Of a stretch of 64,000 nt of DNA, positions 11,677-23,400 are shown piece by piece. A model generated the notes under the pieces. It saw only the letters and a program-made list of their open reading frames with translations. It did not search any database and had not been told where the DNA came from. Within the stretch, counting starts at the first letter, position 1. The number at the start of each line of letters is the position of its first letter. The DNA comes from Phytophthora hibernalis (Eukaryota; Oomycota; Peronosporomycetes; Peronosporales; Peronosporaceae): the NCBI GenBank assembly GCA_012656075.1, contig JAAKBF010000027.1, forward strand, positions 186,001-250,000. The letters run 5' to 3'. The position numbers were made by a program, and so were the translations under genes.

Positions 11677-12875
11677 CTAGTTCGTCACTGGCGCTGCAGG
11701 AGCTACTGGGGTCTCTGGGATTACAACCGGCGCCGCCGCCGGTGTTGTCTCGCCTTCCTTTGCAGCAGGAGCCGCAACTTTCAACGCGCCAAGCCAACGG
11801 CAGCGATTGCAGCAGTAGGTGGCTCGAAATCACTAGCACTCACCCGCTTCTGAATTGAGTGCAAGGCCGAAATGGTCTTGGCTGCCATGATACCAGCACG
11901 GAAGCGGCGACGAGCGTTGTAGCGCTTCATTTCCTGAGTGAAGTGCAGGACCTCACCACTGACGCCGTGGATGTCGGCCACCCACGGGTGGTCGAGCACC
12001 TGTTGAGCACTGAATCGTTTCTTCGGGTCCACCACCAGCAGTCTCGAAATGAGGTCCTTGGCCGAGTCTGAAACGCAGTCCCAGTAAGGACTCGGGTAGT
12101 CGTAGACACCCGACTTGATCGACTGGAAGAGTGCAGCGTTGTTCTCGTCGTAAAACGGAGGAAACCCACACAGCAGTATGTAGGCAATGACACCGAGACT
12201 CCAGAGGTCCACCTCCGCTCCGTAAGGACGTCCTTCGAGGATCTCTGGAGCCACGTAACCTGGCGTTCCGCATGCCGTTTGCATGAGCGAGTCGCCCTTG
12301 ATGAGCTTGGCTAGACCAAAGTCGGCAATCTTGATTTCGGCGTTCTCGTCCGTAGATTGGTACAGTAGGTTTTCCGGCGAGGTCGCGGTGCACGATGCCC
12401 TGATTGTGGCAATACAGCAGCGCATCGGCCAGCTTCTTGACCACGCAGCTTGCCTCCTTCTCCGAGTACTTTTCCTTCTCCACGATGCGGTCGAAAAGCT
12501 CGCCACCACTCATCTCTTCCATGACCATGTAGAAGGTCTTGTGGCAGTCGAAGACTTCCTTGAGCTGAACAATGTTCATATGTTTCACGACTTGCAGCAC
12601 TTCCACCTCGACACGCAGAGCTTCCTCATCCTCCGCCGTCAGACTTGCTTTGTCGATGCATTTCACGGCCCAGCGCGAGTTATCCGCCTTACTGATAGCG
12701 CTTTTCACGGTCGCGAAGCTTCCACTGATAAAAAAACAGACAGTGCTCAGTTCATGCCCCGTACGGTTTTCGAGCGCAGAGGCACGTACGTTCCGAGCGT
12801 CTTGCCCAGCTTGTAGTATTTGCTACACTCGTCCTTCTTGTAAAATTCCGTGACCTTCTTCATGATGCCCGTCAT
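11677..12875 (-). CDS. CaMK-like Ser/Thr protein kinase
   Basis: Proposed exons are 12875-12790, 12724-11840 and 11777-11677, with GT-AG introns of 65 and 62 nt. The summed exon length plus a 2-base gap is a multiple of three (about 357 residues, near the size of CaMKI). Exon 1 ends so that the join restores a glycine loop (LGTGSFATVK). The ATP lysine is in WAVKCIDK, then come HRDL, DFGLAK, GTPGYVAPE and DLWSLGVIAY. The tail after the kinase core (RRRFRAGIMAAKTIS) resembles the regulatory, calmodulin-binding helix of CaMKs. No EF-hands follow, so it is not a classic CDPK. It ends in an Ala/Pro-rich tail. At about 12375-12382 the expected HRDLKPEN is interrupted: two bases are missing where the lysine codon should be. 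An Inr-like CTCATTCACCAAG lies upstream, near 12925-12940. Confidence 0.8.
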
Positions 12876-13163
12876 GTTTTAGCTCGGGTGGGCACAGTGG
12901 CAGGACAGGTCACCTAGAGCAGCTTTCTTGGTGAATGAGGAGGTGTTTCGGTTGCAGCGGTGACAAGACAGCAGCAGGAAATAGCGACCTCGAGCACGGC
13001 ATGGAAACTGCCATTGACGCTCCCTAAATAGCTCGGTAGCAGGTTAGACTTCATCCAGCTCAAGAGTTGCTAATTCTCCTACGAACCGAGGACGATGCCG
13101 TCCAAAAACTATGCACAGAAGTGAGTAAAGCAGGTTAGAATTTCTCCGCTCCATGAGGTCTAT

Positions 13164-14287
13164 CTAGTACGGTCGGGAGGCCTTGCGCGCCTTCCGGATG
13201 CTTGCAGGATCGAGCCCCGTCGCTCTTCTGCTCGAAGATGCCGAGCCGTCGGTCGCTGCGCCGGCAGCACCGGGCACCGTCCACTTGCAGAGCCGCGTGT
13301 CCTCTCCGCCAGAGTAGAGCGTCGCGGTCTGCGGGTCGTAGTACACGCAGCGCACGCAGGCCTTGTGGGCCCCTTTGAGCACCGTCGCGTGCTGTAATTT
13401 GCCCGCCGAGGCGGCGTCTGTCCCAATGCTGACCGCGTTCATGTCGCCGTCGTGGTTGCCCGCCAGCAGCAAGAGCTCGTCCGCCTGGTCGTCGTACACG
13501 CAGTCGATTAAATAGTCGGTGGCCAGTCCGTTGCGGTTGCAGTCGTCACGGACTGTGTCGTAGTGGTGCAGTCTCTCAGCCGTCCAGAGGTTCCACAGGT
13601 CCAAGGTCTCGGTGCCCGTGAGGCAGAAGATGTTCTCCCTCTGCGGGCCGAAGAAGCCCACGGTGGAGACGGCGCTCTCGACGTTCAGAATGCTCTCGAG
13701 CGCGCGTCCTCCTCGTCGGAGATGCGGCAGTCAAAGACGCACGACGCCGTCCTCGGACGCCGTGGACCACGTGACCTCGGGCCGCGTCGGATGGAAGCGC
13801 ACCTGGGTGACGGCGTCCGTGGCTGTCCCCTTGGCCCAGCGGGGCCCGTGCGCACGTCGAAGAAGAGCGCTTGCTCGTCGGTGCCTGCAGCCAGCAGCGT
13901 CCTCCGCAGCCAATGGCGAGGCTCCACACCTCGCGGCCTACAGACACCACCAGAGCGGGCAGCGCCGCGCGCGTGTCCCAGAGCTTGACACTCGTCGCTG
14001 GAGCACGAGGCCAGCAGCTGCGGAGACGTCGCGGACGTCCAGATCTCGTGGATCGCGTCGTTGTGCGCGTGGAACTCGCGCTCGAGCCCCAGCGTCTCGC
14101 GACTGCGCAGCTGCACGTTGCGCGTGGACAGCGCCAGTGCCAGGCCGCGTCCGTGCGCCAATGGCTGGCAGTCCAACACATAGTCGTAGTCGAAGTCCGC
14201 GCTCGGGTCCAGAGCCTGCGAGGCTGAGAACGACGCCACTGCCGTCTGCGTCAACGACAACCCGCCGCGGTCTAGAGCTCCTCGCAT
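13164..14287 (-). CDS. WD40 repeat protein, WDR89-like, frame-broken
   Basis: A predicted beta-propeller protein, read from an ATG at 14287. Recognisable blades include AHNDAIHEIWTS, SVKLWDTRAALPAL, LAAGTDEQALFFDVRTG and TASEDGVV. The C-terminal part (13661-13164) is one long intact frame with GFFGPQRENIFCLTGTETL, TDYLIDCVYDDQADELLLLA, LKGAHKACVRCVYYDP and LYSGGEDTRLCKW. The block with the LTGTETL strand and the long DYLIDC segment is characteristic of the WDR89 family, whose role is poorly known. Between about 14000 and 13680 the reading moves between frames at least four times, in very GC-rich sequence. Its start is 135 bp from the divergent dynein gene. It could be a pseudogene or an error-rich stretch. 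Confidence 0.65.
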
Positions 14288-14422
14288 TGTTGCGGGTGAT
14301 AAGTTGTAGCCATTGATAGTGTGTAGCCATGTCCACTGGCTGAGACGAGAATGGTATTAAGTACGGAATATAAGTTGGCTAAGTACGCAAAATAAAATAC
14401 GCACTTCAACAATCGGCACTAA

Positions 14423-17400
14423 ATGGAGGGCCCTTCGTCCCCACCGCAGACGCCTCGATGGATTGCAGCTGGAACCGCCCAAGAACCAGCGCGAGGCAGA
14501 CGCCAAACGACCTCAAGTCGCGACAATGGGGCGGAGGACCAATACCCGATGATTTCCAGAGGCGATACAGACGACGGCGATGAAGAGGAGGCACTTCCGA
14601 CCGTGTTCGAGACGTCCTCCATGTATGTGGACGAAGCGCAACTGCTGGAGCTGCGTCGACGGCCTCCGGTGGCTTTCGTGGTGCGAAATGCCGTCACGAA
14701 GGAGCAGGAGGTGCAGGGCCCAACGGAGACGACGGGGACAGCACCGACGCGTCACCGACAGAGTTGGCACTCGCCTGTACACGTCCCTCTCGCCCACCGC
14801 AAGTTGGTGCAGCCGCCGGAGATTTTCCGAGACGACCCCATTCCGACCAATCGCCCCACGAGCGCCCAAGACGGGCAGATTTCGCGACAAAGCGGGTATT
14901 GTATCGACTCGGATAGCGCAGAAGCCAAGAAAGTTGACGCCTATGCCAAATCCAGCGCCGTTAGTCCGTGAGAAGCTTTTGAATCGGTATGTTAGAGCCT
15001 GTAAATGAGGTGATGACAGGTATTGATGTGTTTGATGGCAGTGTTTTCGTGCAGAAGCTTCGCGAGAGGAACAAGGAGCTCTTTGATCGGCTGGTACAGC
15101 AATTTGCTACGCTGAAGCGTGTGAGCGTCCAAGTCGACGCGAGTCACGAAGTGAGTGAAGTGTATGCAGACTTCAGCTCTGACAACAAAATCTCCACGTC
15201 GCTTCCCAAGACGAAGTTCTCTGGCGTTGAAGACGCTATCCTGTTTTTCTTGGACGCCAAATGCAAGCGTGATGTCTTGTATTTCAAGCGAAAGAGTGGA
15301 AAGGGAGGAAATCCCGCTGAGACAGCAAATATATCGCTTGGCTTTTCGTCCGCGCCCGTCTCGACAGGAAAATACATGCCGTACGATTTGGAACGAATTG
15401 ATGAAGCCCCTAGGCTGGGTGCGGGCGACTACTTCATGATGACGTCCTCGTCGCTTGTGCATCACACGAACAACAATGATAACGATGTATCAGGTGAAGT
15501 CATTCCGCTGTCACAGTGGATCATGGAGAGCAAGATGTTTTCACTCCTGCTGGCAGGAATCCCTCTTTTTCAGAAGTTTCTCGTGCGAAAAGTTTTTGTA
15601 GGGTGGGTTCGGGCAATCCGCCAGACTATTTATCGAGACAATTGCAAGCGCCTTGTCCAATCACTGCCGCTCGCTCGTCAAACCTTCGTTCGTCCGATGC
15701 TGCATTCATGCAGAGTGTTTCGTGATATCCAAGAAATCCGATCGTTAACTTTGCCGAGTACCAGACCTGCTGTCGACCTCGTTGCGGTTCAAGAACACCA
15801 GAAGGAGCGGCTAACAACCGCCGAAATGAAGCTCATTGATGCGAAAGAAAATCTTCTTGGTCTCATGGAAGCAATGGTTCAACAAACTTATGATGACCTC
15901 CAACCTCCAACCAATCTAGATGAGCTTTACAACGCTGAAGCTGCGTCTGTCCGTACACTCAATACAAAGTGGAAATCAGCTCCAATCGCTGCGATGCGTA
16001 AACGAAAAACTGATCTACAACGTCAAAGAGATACGGCAGCTATTGACATGTCGTTGCTGGAAACGTACATCCGAATGATGGATTACATGTTCACAGAAAG
16101 TCTCTACTTAATGATTATTGGCTGTGTCGAGCACTTGCGTGAAGAACTATCTACTGAAGATAACCTGGGCGCTATATGTGCTGCAGTGACCATTGTTGGC
16201 GACACGCTAGAGCTCTCGCCTTCGCTTGATCAGACAAAACAAGTTTTCTTGGACGGCCTAGCAAGACTCATTCGTCTTGTCAGCAATTTTCACTTTACCA
16301 AAAACGCTATCACTTGGAGTAACAATCGAGGTACAGGAGTATTGGCCATTGTTGCTGAATCATTTGAGTCCAAGGACTCGGTAGAATTTGACTTGCAATC
16401 GGTTCTCAGGAGAGATCCATCCTTTGATGAAGTTACGAAAGAGCTGTTTACTGAGCTTGCCGTGTGGTTTGATCGGGCCGCACAGCAAATGCTTGCATTC
16501 AAATCACTGCGCCTTATTTATTTGGAGGTTCAATCAGTCCGACGGTGCAATGTATCTCAAGGGGATGGCCAGAATACTGGGAACGCTCAGCTCTATCCTG
16601 CCACTGATCTCTCTCGTCTTACAGGAATTCTCGGCGGTGAACTTTCTCGGTTCTTGAAAATATTGCTAATCGCCTGGACATTCTTGATCGCTCGCAGCAT
16701 GCATGTCAAAAGCTGCAGTCTAGCTGGAAAGTTGGGTTCCTCGAAATCCAGTGCCGCCGCTCAATTTCGGAGATCTTGGATCTCATTTCTCACGAGCGCA
16801 ACTCGCTTCATGAAACCCTCTATCGTCTGACTGTTGAAGGCGTAGCAGAATGTGTCAGTACACTGCAGCGAGCCACTCTGGCACTGGAAGACCGACCGCA
16901 GCTAATCGAATTCTTCTGTGAGCAAGTGAAACAGGTTCGCTTGCTGAAGGATGGTGAAAAGCAACTTAACCAGAACATACGCAACGTAGATGAAACAGTC
17001 CGAGCTTTAAAACGGTTTGCACCTCCTCTGGGCTCGGAAGTATCACCGCAGTACAACATCATGCACCAGCTTTTAGGCAAGTACACAGCTCTCGTACAGT
17101 CCCATGCCAAGTTTGCTGCCAAGGTGTTGCCTAACATCACTTACCAGGTCAACACTGCGTTGCAGAAGTACTCGATGCGGTGCCAGAAACTACTGCGGGT
17201 GTACGACGAGTTTTCTGACATGGAAGAAGAGGAAGACATGGAGAAAAATGTGGAGACATTTCAGGAGGTCGTACGTGAGTTGGCGGCGATTGAGAAAGCG
17301 ACAAAGCTGTACCAAGAGTATCAAAACATGGTCGGACTAAAGGTAGTGGATATTCCATCACTAGCGGAAGCCATGACCAAATGGGGCGAAGTGCAGGAAC

Positions 17401-20400
17401 TCGTCGTATTTACGCTACAATGGCTAGCGGCTATCAACTCGATGGAAAACGGTATTTTCAGTGAGCAGAATTGGGAGGCTCATGCTGAAAAGATACACTG
17501 CTTCTTGCCCGTCATTCGCGAGCTCCAGAGTCGGGAGCGAGCCGGGTTTGCGGAAAAATGCTTGGAAATATTCATCAAGCCGTTATCGACTACTTGCGGA
17601 AGCTGAGCCTGGTGAAGGAAATGGCTCAGCCCTGGGTCAAAATTCACCACTGGAAGGAGATTTTGAAACTCATGGATATTATGAACTACGTCTCCAGCAT
17701 AGGAGTGCTGATAAGTGATGGTTTTTCGGTAACGTTGGGATTTCTTCGTTGTCGGGACTTGTGGAAGCATGAATTGCAGATCCGAGAGATTACACAGAAA
17801 GCCCATCACGATGCGGTGACCGAAAATAAACTAAGCGCAATGAAGGCACGGCTACATGATGCTACACTACCGATAATCCGAGTCCAGGACTCATACGAGC
17901 TCGATCTTCCGCGAGCTAGTCAGTTACTCGAGTCTTTCGAAGACGATCTGCTAACGATTCAATCCCTTGCTCAGGTCACAGCGTCGGGTAGTCTTCAATT
18001 GCAGCTAGTACAATGGCGCGACGAGGTTCGCCATTGCGAAGAAGTTTTGGACAAATGGAGTGTCGTTCAGCGCAGCCGCACCAAGCTTAGCCTTTTGTTC
18101 TCGCTACGAGATGTTCACCAAAGTGTTACTGAAGCATCCTTTGAATTCCAGGCGATTGATCGCAAGTGGAGAGGCATGATTCATACAGCGAAGGGGACCT
18201 CCTCTCTATCTATATGCTTACGTGAAGTGGTTACCATTGGCTTTCTTGTCGGTGCTCAAGAATCGTACTCAAAGCTGTGGCTCCAACTAGGGACATACCT
18301 CGATGAAAAGCGGAAGCATTTCCCACGCTTTAACTTCCTTTCTGATCATGACCTTTTCCAACTGATGATATACGCCCGCGACCCGAAATATCTACCCCGG
18401 ATGATTTCAAAATGCTTTCGTGGTATTGGCTCTCTTCGCGTGGGACCCTCTCGAAGGTCGACATTAGGAATTCCAGAGCTTGTGGCGAATCCTTCGGCAA
18501 TTTCTGTTAACAGCAGTGGAGAAACTGGCGGGGAGAGTTCTCAAAAGAATACAACAAGTCATGAAGATCAGATGGCGCTAACTAGCCTGCGTATTGGCGT
18601 TGATATTGATGTTGTCTACGGAACCGCAGTGGGAGAAGAGCTCCCTATCAAACCCTTGCCAATTACTGAGAATCCGCAATTTTGGATGAAAGATCTTGAA
18701 GAGCACGTACGATCTGCAATGGTGGAGGCAGTCAGCAGTGCAATGGATGGAAGTCTGGTCACCCTGTTTGAAGCCAATCTTGAAGCACTGATTAAGCCCC
18801 GTACAAATGCAACGAAGAAAGAGAGAGCATTATCTCGTAGTGAAAATACTGATCGAAGAGCAAGCCAGAGCGGTGATAGCTCAGCTCCTTCAACGGAACC
18901 AGATACACGAATTGTTGTAGAAGACACCCGCGGATGGAAGGACTACCCTCTTCAAGTAATTATCCTCTGCATTCACATCTTAGTTACTCATGAAGTTAGT
19001 CCGTTGGTGCGTCTCGATCGCACGGGTGCGGCGTGGCAGCGCTTTTGGCACTTCTTCCAGCTCAAGAAGGCAAACTTGATCGAGTACATCGTGCGACGAA
19101 ATTCCAGCCCCAGGGAAAGGTGGCTCGCAAGTTCTATGCTAACCCTTTTGCTAAACAAATCACAAGGTATTCGAGAGTTATACGAAGATCAACCATTAAC
19201 GCTCGTAAGCCAGTCGGTTGGAGTGGCTGCAACGCATCAAACAGGTAGTGATATCTCTGTTTATCACTATAGTTATGCGGCTGGTGATTCCTTCACCTGG
19301 ATCAAGCTACCGCGATTTTACTACGAACCCTTCGAGAAAAAGTGCACTATTCATCACTTGGTGAAGACGTTTCAGTACGAATACTCGTTCGTTGGAAATT
19401 ATTCGTGCCCTGTGTTGAGCCCTCTTTGCAAGCGCACCCTGTTGGCAATGAGCACCGCTTTATCCCTTGAGCATGGGGTGTTAGCGCACTCCTCCAACAT
19501 CGGTGGGTGCACAAGGAAGCGAACACTCGTGCGCGAGTTATCGGCAATGGTTGGCCGGGAGTGCATAGACTTTGACTATTCAAATGGGCTAACACTCACT
19601 CACTTCAAACGGATACTTCGGGGGTGTTACAAAGTAACTCAGTGTGGCTCTCGTTCTCTGGTATCGAGGTGACCACCATGCTGCGCGTTTTCATACAGGG
19701 GATGAATCAGATAGTGGATGCCTTACGAGCGCACCAAGACTCCCTTATTCTGGATGGTGGCCCTGTCGACATCACGAATTACGACTTGGCTATCATGGTG
19801 ACGTGCTCACTAGATTACCAGCACCCTCATCACCAAGAGGTTTTTCTTCGCCTCACAAGTTGTTTTGCCCCTGTTTCCTGCCTTAGTGTGAGCTCGGAGC
19901 TTATCGTGGAGGCACTATTGCTTGTGAACGGATTCAAGGACTGGAAGCAGCTCAGTTTGAAGCTGGAGGCACTTTTCTGTCTCCTCATAAACGACCCCGA
20001 GCCATATACGAAAGACCTGCCGCTAAGCAGACTGCCCACAGCATTTGCAATAGTCCGCAATGTGAACTATCGGCTGGGTTCGAACTCCTGGCAATCAGCT
20101 GAGAAGTCTCTCGTGCCTGCAATCTGGGAAGAGATTCACACCAAAGTGATACCCGAGAGGCGAGTTGCCTTTTTGAAATGTATTCGGACTATTTTCCCGC
20201 ACGCAATGGACTTGGAAATTAATGGGTATGGGATGCTAGCCCTACGAACTCCTGTGGCAAATTCTACGCGCTCTTCGGTAAATAATCATGAGCAACCAGA
20301 TATTGCTGAAGATGCGGTTGTCTCGTATGACAGTGATGAAGAAGACGAGCATTGCGAGTTCAAGCGTATCAAAATGAAAATTGAATGTGCAATCACTGCG

Positions 20401-23400
20401 CGCCGGCTGAGTGTAAGTGAGTTCTACGTGCGCAAGCTGCTCGAGCTGTATCAAGTTGTGTCGAAACGAGTGGTAGTTGTGATTGTTGGGCGTGGAGTGT
20501 GCGGAAAGTCGACTGCTATCAATTTACTTTGCTCGATAACCACTGATGAAGTGATCATTCAAGAGAGTCAAGAATTCGCTTCACATACCGACCCTGCTCT
20601 TGACAAACAGATTAGAACAGTTCGACTCTACCCCGAAGCCTTCAGTTTAAAAGATATCTACGGCGAAGCTACAGGCGACTCGACCTGGGATGATGGCTTC
20701 TTCGGTCACTTCTTTCGTCAGAACTGCGTCGATACTGCGTCAAATGAGATCAGCTTGGACTACACGCTGGACCACCCGAGCAGCAGTGAGGGGAGCGCAT
20801 CTTCAAACCCGCAACTTTCGCGAAGAGGGTCGTATTATTCTCTTGCAGACGATTCAATATCAACAACTTTAACACATTCCCTAGCACCCGCATCGTGGAT
20901 AGTTTTTGACGGTGTACGAGATGCACCAACGCTGCTGGAACCTCTTCGCGGACTGATGGAAGCGTCACCCAAAGGGGTCAAGAAGATGGTTTTACCGAAT
21001 GGAGATCAGCTAGAATGTACTCAAGATTGTCTGCGAATTTTCTGCGAAGTTGAGAGTTTACATCAATGGTCTCCGTCGTGCCTTAGCCGATGTGGTTTAG
21101 TTTACATGCAGACAAAGCACATGATGCCGTATACTCTGCTGATCAAAAGTTGGCTGCTTCAGCAGCAACCCAGACGTAAGCGTTCAAGCTTGGCACACTT
21201 AACCAAATTGCAAGAGCCGACTAGTGAATACGTCACAAAGCTGATGAGGTCTCACTTACCGGCGGTTCTTGACGTTTTCAAACGATACGCTCCTTCCTTC
21301 TTGAAGTGCTCGGTTACTCACGCCGTCGCTAACATGCTTCAAATTCTGACTCCGCTAGTTGCTGAGGTGGCGAAAGGTGTGGTCGAGGAGGATGCGGATT
21401 GGATGGGTGACGCGAAAATTATTGTTGCCTATGCTGCAACAATGTCACTCGGTATGGTTCTACAAAATCGCGCTAGGACAGAGTTCCATCTTGCTGCCAT
21501 ACAAATCGCGCCGCAATTACTCGAAGAGCATCCAATTTTCACCATGGATTCCTCAGCCACGCTTTTTGACGTCGGTTTACGCTTTCACGAGCATCGACCC
21601 ACGTTGTTTCTGTGGAGTAGATCGTTAGTAGAACTTTCAAGACCTGCAGCCCGTCGAAGTAGTTTTGCTTACCAAACGGAGTTCCCACGTCGAACGAGTG
21701 CGATACTGAGAGCACGAGGACGAATAGTTACGAGCGATGATACTGAAGATGCCGACGCTGACGAGGAACTCGTGTGTGACACCTCGACAATCACGAGTCC
21801 CTCGTCTGTCATCTACGTCCCAACTGCGCTTACGGTCAGCTGTAGCGCATGGCTTAAAATGATTGCTTTATCGAAAGCAAACGCGTTTGTTGTTGGGGAG
21901 TCAGGGATTGGGAAAACTCTCGTTATGGAAAATTGCTTGCGGGAACTTGGTCTAAAGGAACGTATAAGTGCCACCGCTGTGCAGATTGGCTCCACAACGA
22001 CAGGAGTTGACATACAAAGAGCAATTGAGAACGGAATGACCGGAAAACTGAAAGGGGCTTACTGTCCTGGTGTTGGCAAGCGCGCGTTGGTACTGTTGCT
22101 GGATAATCTCAATCTCGACTCACAGGTACTGTACATATCGATCGACTCGCTCCATTTCGTCTTCTCTAACATCATTCATGTTGCTGCTAGGAGCAAGCTG
22201 ATGGCCCGTGCTCCGCCATGATCCGACAAGTGACCGATGGAAAAGGGAGCTTTGTAAAATCCACGAAAGAGTATGTGGAGTTCAGGGATCTTGCAGTGTG
22301 GTGCTCATTTTCATTGACAACGTTTGGGTACCCCCGCGTACCTACGCGGTTGATGCGGCACTTCCACATGGTGCGTCTCAAGTATCTGGTGAGTATCCTT
22401 GACTTTGCTGACGTCTTGTTCATTGCACATAGATTTGGCTGCCAGATCAAAGCGATCAGGTATTTGCACAAGTCGTCCCCATGTTCACGTCATACTTTCG
22501 TAAACGCTACGAAGGCCCTTTTGGAGAGCTGGCTGGCGTTGTACATCGTCTGAGTCAGTTCCCTGTTCAAATCTACAAGCGATCGAAAAAGTTGTGGAAA
22601 CCATCGGCCGTAACCCCACATTTGATCTTCGACATCGACAGCGTGCTGTCCGTGTTCATTAGCTTGATGAATGTATCGTTGACTCGAGCCCCAGCTGATC
22701 CAGCGACCGAATTTGAGATGATGAGTATGTACTTTACTCTGCAGCTACATCGAAATCGTCATCTTGAGCAAATGGACCGAGATCAGCTTCAATCATCAGC
22801 GCTTCGCATCGCCAAGAAGCTTGGGTATAGTTCACGAAGTCTAGCGTATCTCCGGTCTCCAGAAGAACACTTCTTCGCTGATTGTGGAGATACAGAAGGG
22901 ATCACGCGGGTAAATGCGAGAGCTCTATCGGCAATGTTCGTTGCTGGAGAGGAGCGCTTCCATTGGTACCATAAGACAGCAGCAAAACCGAACCATACAT
23001 CTTCTGAGCCTTCCGTTTCTGAGCCGGAATCGTCTCGACAAGGCGAGCATAGTCCACGTAGTCCACGGAAGGGCGGACGATCGGTCCATCATTTACTGGA
23101 GGGTACAGGAACTATCTCAACTTTTGCTCAAGAAGCAGCAACTATACGGAGGTCTTCACTAGCGATGGTGGCGCTGAAAACCGGCCTCCCCGATGAGAAA
23201 GTGACGGATGCGCCCTCATTTCAACAGCTGCAGAACGTGTTGGACATTTACAGCTTTCTGCAAAGTGGTGCGCGGCATTTACTGCTCAGCGGATCGGACA
23301 CTGCAGATCGACGCAGTACGACAATGGTTGCATGCGGCACTTTATCATTTCAATACCGTGAAGTCAGTGCGCAGTTGCGGCTAGCAGATTTTATCGAGCA

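Noticed and set aside
20450..21920. Dynein AAA2 and AAA3 as candidates for further lost P-loops
   Set aside because: GRGVCGKST and GESGIGKT keep the Walker A Lys and Ser/Thr; only AAA1 and AAA4 are degenerate.
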